A DNA stretch of 64,000 bases from Falciphora oryzae (taxonomy: Eukaryota; Ascomycota; Sordariomycetes; Magnaporthales; Magnaporthaceae), in contig JNVV01000004.1 in the NCBI GenBank assembly GCA_000733355.1, positions 1,357,325 through 1,421,324 of the forward strand, in the 5' to 3' direction. The notes under the pieces are model-generated. The model saw only the letters and a program-made list of their open reading frames with translations. It was not told the DNA's origin and did no database searches. Below, piece after piece: positions 55,761-64,000 of the stretch (its first letter is position 1; every line of letters begins with the position of its first letter). The position numbers were made by a program, and so were the translations under genes.

Positions 55761-56532
55761 TCAGCACACGGCGCCGCCTACAGAAATGTGAATATCTTCC
55801 TCGTGCTCCCTCGAGCCGCAAATCCCGACAGGTTTCCTGTTGCACCCATCGGCGACAGCCTGGACGGCATCCGCTAGATCACTCCAGTCAATCGCCTTGA
55901 GGGAATCGGTCTAATAAGGATGTCAGTGCCACCGAGAGGCCAAGCTCTAAAAGGGAACGGAACTAACCAGAAGGAAAGGAGCTGGAAACAACAAAAAGGG
56001 GCTTTTGGCCTACGTCGTTACACCACACTATAGCCGCGTTGTACGAGCAGCTCACTTGCCCGCACGTGTTCGCTTCGTTCCAGGCCATGCCGTAGTGGTT
56101 GCGGAGGTACGCGATGGCCTCGGCGATGACCTCGGGCTGCGCGTAGCTCCCGCCGGGCTTGCAGCACACGTTGCCGGGGACGTGCTGCACCAGAAGAGAG
56201 CGGTGGTGGTGGTGGTGCCTCCTGTGCTGCTGCGCGGCCGGGAACTCGCGGTCGTAGTTGGGGTTGGGCTGCAGCAGCTGCGCGCGGACCGTCTCGAGGG
56301 TGCCGCGCAGCGTGACGTTCGTGCCGGGGGCAAGCTCGGCCTGCCACCCGATCTGGCCGTTGATGAATTTCTGGTGTGGTGGGTATTTGCCCAGAGGGCT
56401 GGCCTGCCATACGGACAAATCTAGGTTAGGTTCCTGGTCTCCGGAGAGAACAGTCCGGGCTGGCTAGCAAAAACCTACAGCGGCAACCGCCGCCAGCATG
56501 AGCAGGGAGCCGAGCTTTGCGAGAAGGGTCAT
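55761..56532 (-). CDS. Small secreted cysteine-rich protein (effector-like)
   Basis: 197 residues from exons 56532-56479, 56403-56014 and 55910-55761. The first exon encodes a signal peptide (MTLLAKLGSLLMLAAVAA) with a likely cut at AA/ASP. The mature protein has eight cysteines in the order CC, C-x4-C, WC, GC, IC and a C-terminal C. It contains an internal His-rich stretch (HRRHHHHH) and the block CGQVSCSYNAAIVWCND. That block resembles a family of small secreted proteins widespread in Sordariomycetes (C-x-x-VSCSW-x-SAI-x-WCND pattern), function unknown. Each intron is phase 0 and the exons fit the family order. Lies 2.2 kb from the retroelement. Effector status is inference from size, signal peptide and cysteines. 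Confidence 0.8.
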
Positions 56533-57269
56533 GACGACCTGGAAGGAGGTCCTCGAGGGGCGATTCGACGGGGACGTGTTGGCAGGCGCGGGTCAACACG
56601 CCGGAAGGAGCAAGTAGCCGTTATCAGCCCGATCGGATGGTGGAAACAGTTCGATGTTTGGAGTTTTAGCAGATAGAGCCAGAGATCGATGACGGCGCCA
56701 AAACACTCGACGATCTTTTTGCGATTGGGAGACGGAAAAGGGCATGATGCGGGAATCCATGGAATAAACACTGTCTTCATCATAATCGTACCATCAAACG
56801 CCTGGCCAAGAGTAGAGGAAGGAGCGGAACTCCTTATTTATTCGACTAAAGGCCGTACGGAGCACAGTCTCGCTTATCACGGCTTCTGCTCGGGAATGCA
56901 TAGCCCCAGAGCACCTGCTCAGCCCAGTTGCCAATATCATCCATCAAGGGCAACACAAAGAAGACAACAGTCGCGCCGGATACTAACAAGCACTTTGATC
57001 TCGCGTCAGCGACACTTGTTGACTAATACCGAGCAGTTTCCAGTGAGTGAAACCCAACTAAAGTGTTATTTCCTTACCCCATGACATCTATCAGCCCCCC
57101 ATACCTCGGCATGCCCGCACCATCAAGGTGGCAGGCATCAAGTGATCACTTTTCGGCTTGCGTCACTCACGTTTCTAGGTATCTAGATCGGTACCTACCA
57201 TCTATCTAGGTAAGTCACTGCTTATATTACCACTGTTGTTGACCTCCCTATACCCCATTACGTCCTAGT
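56533..57269. promoter_or_regulatory. Upstream region of secreted-protein gene
   Basis: 737 bp between two minus-strand genes. A cluster of TAGGTA/TACCTA-type hexamers and CTAG motifs lies at about 57174-57215. No gene seen. Confidence 0.45.
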
Positions 57270-58685
57270 CTACCCGTCCTGCCTCTCTATGTCCCCTCTG
57301 TGACCCCTGTATTCGATTTTGAATAACCTCTCCGCTCGCCTCCGGGGAGATATAGACGCAGCCTCCGTCGCAATGCCGACGGGGCCGGCTGATAGCTCAT
57401 CTTGACCGCAGCCGTAGACCGTCGAACCCATCGAGGACCATTGGACGCCGTCGCCCGGGCCGCCCGCCGCCGGTGCCAGGCGCTCTCCCTTGTGGGATGC
57501 CGGTGGGGCCGCGCCCTTGGTATGCATAGATTTATCGATCCTTTCTTGCCTGTCCCGATTTTTGCGGACGGTCAGGAAGATGTAGAGTGCGAGGGAAATG
57601 ATTGCGAGGCTGGCAACCTCGCCGATGGCTGTAGCGAACGATGATGCAAATTATCAATATCGAATATTAACCGAAGGACAGAGGTTCATGGAGAAGCAAA
57701 AAAGATAAGATAGTGCGGGGAAGAAACGACATACTGATACGTATTGCGAACCAGTCAGCCGTGTAGGACACGCCCCCGGTCTCCTTGTTCTGTGGGAAGC
57801 CGTCGATAGGGATGGCAAAAAGACCCGTCATGAATGAGAGTGGTGTCTGTATTGATCGCTACAGTTAGGTAGAGCGCTGTGAACCATCAACTGGGGTATC
57901 AACGAAGACTCACGAAAATGACTGTGATTGTCGTGAACAGCAAGATGTAGTCGTTAAGGGTCTGGGCTCGCTTGCTCATCTCGGTAGCAGTCATGGCTTC
58001 ATTCAGTGAGCTCTGCGCTTGCTTTACCTGTACTAGGTAGTCCAACTGTTTCGCCGTTTTGGCGGCTCGAGGGGACGGAATAGCAAATTGTTTGTTAGCC
58101 CCAGTACAGCAATCCCGACGGAGTCAGGGATGATAACTCACGTCTTTGAGCGTCCGGTCTGCGTCTCTGTCCAGCTTCTCTGTTCGGGCGATGAGCTTGC
58201 CAACATCGCTGTCGTCGACAAACTGTTGGCGCAGCTTCTCCCTATAGAACAGCTTGGAAAAACGCTCGATCACTGCCAACTGGTCCTGGAAGACGTGTTC
58301 TATCAGGCGCAGCTCGTCACGGATGTCCTTGATCTCTTTGATCAGCGTGATTTCCTGGGCGATATCTTCCAACTCGTTCTTTTCGGTCTGCTTCTTGGCT
58401 TCCACTTGGGCCGCATCTGCACGGGTCGCCTTTTTCTCTGTATCCCTTTTGAGCTGGGAATGGAATCTTTTGAAGCAGTTGACCTCTTCGTTGGACTGAG
58501 TAAGGAGGACGTGGTGTCAGCTCTCGCATGCTACAGTCGTCATGATTGGAGAGGGGACTTACCCTCAGAGCTATCGAGTTCTCAAAAAGTCCAGTATGTG
58601 TGTTCCCAGCCCGGCATAGCGATACAGTAATGTGACAAAAGTCTGTTCCATTGGGACGGTGCACCGTAGTAAACCGCGCAAACAC
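57270..58685 (-). pseudogene. CorA-like Mg2+ transporter-type protein, 5'-truncated
   Basis: C-terminal part only of a fungal CorA-like membrane protein. Exons: up to 58563, 58495-58138, 58065-57914, 57846-57735 and 57628-57270. Seen: GLFENSIALR, a long stalk coiled coil (LIKEIKDIRDELRLIEHVF), first membrane helix LLFTTITVIF with TPLSFMTGLFAIP after it, a short loop, and a second helix (VASLAIISLALYIFLTV) before a cytoplasmic tail. Homology ends abruptly at about 58681-58690, where DNA turns AT-rich, so 300 or more N-terminal residues and the start are missing. The donor at 58137 (GTTATC) is needed for frame; the better GTGAGT at 58141 would shift it by two. It may be a broken gene, or one whose 5' part lies beyond the inserted element. 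Confidence 0.7.
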
Positions 58686-58772
58686 GCTTATTTGTTAATT
58701 AAATATAAAATCAACCAAAATAGGTAATAATATTTTTAAAGCGTAAATCTTTAAATTTTACACGTATTTATT
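58686..58772. other. AT-rich junction
   Basis: About 87 bp, almost all A/T, between the break in the CorA-like gene and the LTR start. It belongs to neither; it may be RIP-degraded gene or transposon sequence. Confidence 0.5.
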
Positions 58773-59299
58773 TGTAACAGGCCTCCGCCCTACTATAGCC
58801 AGCTACAGTAGTGTCAAGCCTGGAAAAGGGGGGTTCTCGCAGGGAGGTCTTAGAGGTTCAGTAGCTCAACAGTCGTATTCGTGCAGGGCTCAACAAGTTT
58901 ATGGTATAGGTAAAAACAAAAACGATAGCTTGCCCTCCGAACCTCCTTCACAGGGGGTCTTTCGGGCCCTCCTTATGCTCTAGCCCTCCGTCCGTCCTTC
59001 GGCTGTCATCGGCGCGCCTCCTCCTCCGTGGCGTCCGTCGGGGCCTGCCTTTCGGTTATTATCGGCACACTACCTCCTCCGCGGCGTCCGTCGGAGCCGG
59101 ATATATTTCGTCCCTTTTAAGGTTCCGGGCCGGGCTGATTTGCGGGGGCTAATCGGCGCGCGTATCGCAAAATTAAACTTTTTTAATCCGCATATCCGTT
59201 AAGGCTTGCGCCCCTCCGGCTACCACCCGGAGGCCTCCTTTGTAGTTACCGGTAGCGTCCTTTACGGCTGCTGGCCATACTTTTGTGTGGGGTGTTACA
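58773..59299 (-). repeat. 3' long terminal repeat
   Basis: 527 bp with 7-bp inverted ends TGTAACA...TGTTACA. In element orientation it is directly preceded by a purine tract (AGGAAAGGGATAGT), the usual second-strand primer. It is GC-rich inside and carries two tandem ~53-bp units (from about 58996 and 59049) that differ mainly by transitions. The partner 5' LTR is outside the window. Confidence 0.75.
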
Positions 59300-59491
59300 A
59301 CTATCCCTTTCCTAAGGAGGCTATCTTCGGCCTTTAACTTTTTCCTTTTCCTTGGTGTAACGACAAATTTTCGTAAATTCGCAAAAGCGTTAACCGTTTT
59401 TTTCCCTCGCCTAGGGTAAGCGCTGGTTTCTAATAAAACCTTTAAAAAAAATAACCAATTTAGCGATTTTAGGTATCCCCTTTTTTACTAC

Positions 59492-60203
59492 TTAGCTCCA
59501 CGTCCTAAAACTCGCGGATCTTTCGGTTCCTTTTGTTCCGGGCCCTTTAAAAGGCTCGTATTTTCGTAGGTGCGCCGCGAAGGTGTTTTTCAAACTCCCA
59601 AATGTTATATTTTGCCGGCCAATCCTTCCATTTAACCAAATAGTACTTTTTGCTTCGAATCCGTCCTTTATTTCGTACTTTTTTAACCTCCCATTCCTTT
59701 TGGTCGTTTTCGTACTTTGGTATAAATAGCGGCACCTTATTTCTTTATTTTCTAATAATATACCGTTCAAAATACTGCACGGAAATAACGTCGTAAAAAC
59801 GGCGGTAATGCTCGGGAAATGCCAAACGGTAAACCTACTAACTTATGCGTTCGGTAATCCGAAAAGGACCGATCCATTTAAATGCTAACTTTTTATTTTT
59901 TAAACGCAAATTTTTCGTAAATATTTTAACCAAATCTCCAATTGCGAATTGCATAAAGATATAGTTTTTGTTATAGTATTTAACTAACCGTTCCTATGCT
60001 TATAACAACGTTTTTTTAAGCTTTTTGCGCAATGCATAAAATCGTTCGATACGGTTTTTTACTGCGGGTACCCTCCCTTTAAAGATATTATCCGCGATAT
60101 TAATCCGCATTTCGCAATCCGATCCGTATAAGAAATAAAACGGCGAATGCTTTATAATAAAGTTCCTGCTATTGTTGCAAGCGTAAGCTACTAACGGTAG
60201 CAA
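59492..60203 (-). pseudogene. Integrase C-terminal region plus chromodomain (broken)
   Basis: One fragment (60203-60000) has YACNNSRNFIIKHSPFYFL, the end of a retroviral-type integrase core (family pattern NSxHxxTGxSPF). A second (59770-59492) has YYLVKWKDWPAKYNIWEFE, a chromodomain core with its aromatic residues. Stops and frame changes separate them. Chromodomains on integrase C-termini steer insertion toward marked chromatin. Confidence 0.85.
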
Positions 60204-62225
60204 TAATGCTTAAAAGTTTTCCGAACCGGCGCAATAGCTACGGAAATAATCTTCGATAACGCGGTTAAAAACTTCCGTTTGCCCGTTCGTTTAAAAATGG
60301 TAAGCGGTCGATATACGTTTTTTAATAATCTAATGTTTGCATATTTTTTCCCAAAAGCTACTGGTAATGCGGCTATCGCAATCGTTAACGATGCTTTTAA
60401 AGGTACCGAACACGCATTCGATACGCTCGAAAAATAGGTATACGAACTATCCTATATTTGTGTTAGTTCGTATAGGGATAAAAATTACGTATTTGGTTAA
60501 TCGGCACACGACAACGAAAATCGCGTTAAAAACCTAACTACCCGCCGTCCTGCTTTTAAATAAGCCGGTTACTTAATCCAAAAAAATCTTTTTTATAAGC
60601 TGCCCGTTTTTTGGCAGTAGTAAAGGTTTAAATTTGCCGTAAAGCTTATAACGATAAATCGCTTTCCTTTAGCATTAAAAGCACGATACTATATATGCTA
60701 TAACATCCCTTTTAATTCCATCCCACCAAAAAAAGCGTTAAATAAAATTTAAAATTTTAACTACGCCCTAATAACCGGCTCCCGAGAAATCGTAAAACTG
60801 TTTTAGGATTTCGGTTTTTAAAGCCTCGTTTATAAGGATATAAACCTAATTTCCCCGGAAAATTAACTCGTTACCGTTAGTTAGGTGGAAATACGATGCT
60901 CTTTGCTACCAAATCGTTATCGTAATATTTCGGTGCGGTACGGTATATTTCGCGTTAAGTATTACTAAGCGGGGCTTTTTAACTACTATTAGCCTTTTAA
61001 ATAAATTTATGCTCGCCGGATCCCGCTTTTATACGTCCCTAATCCATTTCCTTAGCGGCGTTGGGATTTCCTCCGGGGAATCCGTAATTACGCTGCTTTT
61101 AAATTAATCCAAAGCAATGCGTACCTTTTAACAAATAACAGATTGCATTTGTAAGGTATAGATAACTTTAAAAGCGTTTAAATCGTCGGCTAACGTAAAT
61201 TATACTAAACGTACGCTATCCCGCTCGCTTCGCCGGTTAAAAATAAAATTTTTAAGGGATTGCTCGTTAAGTGCGCTTTTTGCGTTTACTAGTTAAAGAG
61301 GCTTATTAAACGACGTTCCCTCGGTAATATTTTTTACGTATTACTTATAAATAAACACGTTTTATTCCCGACCTATTTTATTAAATAGCGTCGGTAAAAG
61401 TTTTTTAATAAAAGTTTTTTATCCTTCCTCGCGACCGTCCATATAATCCGGCCGGCAAAACGGAACGTCGGCTGGGTTTAAAAACCTTAGCCGGTATTTA
61501 ATTTCGAAATTGTAAGGTACTAACTGCAATAGCCAGCGTGCCTATCATCCGTTTAAACGCTTTTGCTTTATAAAAGCCTTAAAGTTTTTATAATCCGAAA
61601 ACACCTCCGTAACTCGCGCCCCTTCAAAATAATATCGCTAATAGCGAAAACTTCCCACTATTGCGAAAAATTCCTTATCGTACACAAAATACCGAATTTT
61701 AGCACCTTTAAACTTTTGGGACCAGTAAGTTATAGGGTGCCATTAGCCGTCGTGCTTTTGCAATAGGATGCCTGCTATAGCAAAGTCGGAAACGTCCGTT
61801 TCGACCCGTAATGGTAAAATCGGGTCGTAATACCGCAATATTAGTACGGTCGTAAACGCGTTAATTAAATCCTTAAATGCCTACTATTAAGGTTCCTACT
61901 AGTAATGGCCTATCTAGCTTAGCTTACGTCCGTTTTTTATTTTTTGCAATAAATCGTACAAAGGCTTCGCTATACGGGAAAAGCCGTAGATAAACCGTCG
62001 ATAAAAATTGCAAAATTCCACAAAAACCTAGATATTTTTATACGTGCGAAATAAATAATCGATCCATTCGCGAACGACCTAAACACGCGTAGGATCCATT
62101 TTAAGCCTTTTAGTATTAACGATAAAACTTAAGAATTTAAATTTTTGCTAAAAAAAGGTGCACTTTTTAGGATTGGTATAAAGCTTAAAGCTGCGAAATC
62201 GATCCAAAACTAACTTTAAATGGTG

Positions 62226-62573
62226 CTAATGCTCCTCCTTATTACCGGAATAAATAAGGATATCGTCCAAATAAACGATAACGAAATCGTCCATTAAGCC
62301 CCGTAAAGCCTTATTAATATAAATTTGGAACGATACTAAAGCGTTAGTAAATCCGACCGGTAGCACGAGGTATTCGTAATGCCCGTATTTGGTACGGAAC
62401 GCGGTTTTCCATTCGTCCCCCTTTTTAATGCGAAATCGGTAATACGCATTAACAAGGTCGATTTTAAACAAACATTTAGCACCGTTTAAACGGTCGAACA
62501 TTTCCCCGATTAACGGAAACGGTGCCCTATTTTTAATGGTAATATCGTTAAATCCTTGATAGTTAACGCACAA
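62226..62573 (-). pseudogene. Reverse transcriptase fragment
   Basis: Contains LCVNYQGFNDIT-like start (MCVNYQGFND), FKIDLVNAYYRFRI, KTAFRTKYGHYEYLVLPVGF and the catalytic YLDDIL, all in Ty3/gypsy RT order. Flanking frame is closed by stops, consistent with RIP. Confidence 0.9.
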
Positions 62574-63601
62574 TCGTAACGTGCCGTTTTTCTTTGGGAC
62601 GAAAATAATAAAAGCTCCTGCTAGTAATTATAACTTACGGATAATGCTTTATGCGAAGGCATCGGTAAGGTACTTTTAAAATGCCGTCGATTTAGCTAAA
62701 AACAAATGGTAAATCTGCTTCCACGGGGGCTCTTTACCCGGGAGCAAATCGATGGTATAGTTACCGTAGCCATACTTTGGAAACATTTTCCCTTTGCGGA
62801 CGTCGAATACGTCGAAATAACTTATCCGTAAATTTGCAGGGACGTTTTTTAAATTTGGCGGTTCGTTTAAACGGTCTTCGAAAAGGTCGTCCTCCCCGGT
62901 GCTACCAATAAAAGGGTTAAAGCGAAAGGAATAAACAAATACGCGATTTTTAATTTAAAGGCTTTTTCGGAAATGGTATACGGATAGCTAATGGATACGA
63001 GGACGTTAGTTAAAACACCAGGTGCTTTTAACCGGGTGGAAATCCATAGCCAGTTCCTGCATTAATGGCATGCCCATAAGGATAAAGGCGTTTGCCAAAT
63101 TTCGTTCGATAGCGAAAAATGGCCGGATAACTTCCACCGGAATGCTATTTTGGTTACGAAGGTTTAATTGTAAATGGTAAACACCATAGGTTTTAACGCC
63201 CTAATCGCTTGCGGCGGCGAAAGTAAGGGATTAGTAATCGTATTTAAAACGGTTGCATGGCTTATAGCTTAGGGATTTGTAAAAAGTGATAAAAACGGTA
63301 TTAACTTCGGCGAACGTGTTTAAACCAACTTCGACCTTAATTTTCGGGCCGCCGTTAAAAAAGCCAACGGTCCCTTTAGTAACGAGCGTAGGGGCTATAC
63401 GTATCTGGTCGTTACGAAACGTCGGTACGGGGATAACCGGGTTCCCCTTTAGTTTTTTTTGGCGCTTTTCGCTCTGCTTTTCTCCACCTTCCTCCTTTCG
63501 GCGCTTTAAGGAATTATTAATATTCGGAAGTCAAATCGGGGATTTGCAGCGCAGTCACAGTGGCCAGCAGGGTTTCGGTTAGTTGGATTAAGCCCTAACA
63601 G

Positions 63602-63617
63602 GCGCTATAAATAGCGC
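63602..63617. promoter_or_regulatory. Palindrome containing a TATA-like core
   Basis: GCGCTA-TAAA-TAGCGC: 6-bp perfect arms around TAAA, also reading CTATAAATAG on the plus strand. It lies at the change from AT-rich to GC-richer DNA. Role unknown. Confidence 0.35.
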
Positions 63618-64000
63618 TGTCGGGGCCCCAAGCTTAGTGGGTGGAACAGGCTTGTATTGCAGGTAAGGGGCGCCAACAATCGCTTCCCTCATATACCCAC
63701 CGACATCGATCCCGCGGGTTCTCCGCCGTGGGGGCTTCCGGTGCCGCGAGCGATTTTCCGAAAAATTATTTTATATGGGATTTCCAAAAAATCGACCCAC
63801 GGCCACCAAACCCATCTCCGCGTTGGGCCTCCAATTCTAACTTAGTAGCCGGAATAAAGGCTGCAGCCCGAAAAATAGCCCGCGACGCCCGAAACACCTG
63901 GTTCGAAAACAACCTCCCGGACCGGTATAGGGCTATAGGCCTCCCGCCGGTGCCACGGCCCGCACCCGAAGCTTTACAGCTGCACCGGAAGGTATTACAG

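Larger units (their letters stand above)
58773..64000 (-). mobile_element. Ty3/gypsy chromovirus, RIP-degraded, partial (runs off right edge)
   Basis: Read leftward (minus strand): protease/RT region from about 63400, reverse transcriptase 62573-62226, RT-RNase H connection near 61925-62000, integrase to 60000, chromodomain about 59735-59550, purine-rich tract just before the LTR, and the 3' LTR 59299-58773. The internal DNA is AT-rich with many in-frame TAA/TAG, yet keeps CpG, as expected of repeat-induced point mutation (CpA to TpA). The order pol then chromodomain marks a chromovirus. Gag and the 5' LTR are not in view. DNA right of 63580 is GC-richer and could be less mutated element or another sequence. 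Confidence 0.88.

Noticed and set aside
1..64000. CRISPR arrays, bacterial-type operons or secondary-metabolite cluster
   Set aside because: All genes are intron-containing fungal genes of unrelated function; no regularly spaced repeats; the lone esterase has no cluster partners.

Overview
The window is nuclear DNA from a filamentous ascomycete, most likely a sordariomycete of the Sordariales type. Evidence: short GT-AG introns (about 50-130 nt) in nearly every gene, GC-rich codon use, divergently packed small-intergenic genes, a NUC-2/PHO81-type phosphate regulator, a shugoshin with a Neurospora-like N-terminus, and an AT-rich, stop-riddled retroelement at the right edge that looks RIP-mutated. 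All functional names come from recognising protein families by eye; no search was run. Exon borders were set by GT-AG signals, reading-frame continuity and family alignment, and the exon lengths sum in frame for every model given.

Layout. 1-8.6 kb: exportin CRM1 (minus, C-terminus off the left edge), alanine-glyoxylate aminotransferase (minus) and VPS29 of the retromer (plus). 8.6-16.2 kb: shugoshin SGO1 (minus) head-to-head with DASH subunit DAD2 (plus), then a TPX2-like coiled-coil protein (plus), so three likely spindle/kinetochore genes in a row. 17.1-29.1 kb: a type-B carboxylesterase (plus) and two single-pass membrane proteins (minus), one mucin-like and one SKG6-like, separated by a 5.2 kb gene-poor stretch. 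31.9-42.4 kb: DEAH helicase DHX35 (minus), a DUF2293 protein (plus), a CUE5-like ubiquitin/Atg8 adaptor (minus) and ESCRT-III VPS20 (plus). 45.3-49.1 kb: PHO81/NUC-2 (plus) with a start codon apparently split by an intron. 49.5-55.0 kb: a tRNA-derived SINE-like sequence, a small fungal membrane protein (minus), COA1 (plus), mitochondrial uL3m (minus) and CCDC25 (plus). 55.8-58.7 kb: an eight-cysteine small secreted protein and a 5'-truncated CorA-like membrane protein (both minus). 58.77-64 kb: a minus-strand Ty3/gypsy chromovirus with 3' LTR, chromodomain, integrase and reverse transcriptase remnants, running off the right edge.

Six gene pairs are head-to-head over 0.4-1.3 kb. Two are functionally suggestive: SGO1/DAD2 (chromosome segregation) and CUE5/VPS20 (ubiquitin-endolysosome/autophagy). 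The left 55 kb is core housekeeping DNA; the right 8 kb is accessory in character (effector-like secreted protein, broken gene, transposon).

I found no clearly new multi-gene system. The most unusual signals are gene-structural: a predicted 1-nt exon in CCDC25, the intron-split ATG of PHO81, a 30-nt exon in CRM1, three stop-free introns of length divisible by three, and the SINE-like unit.
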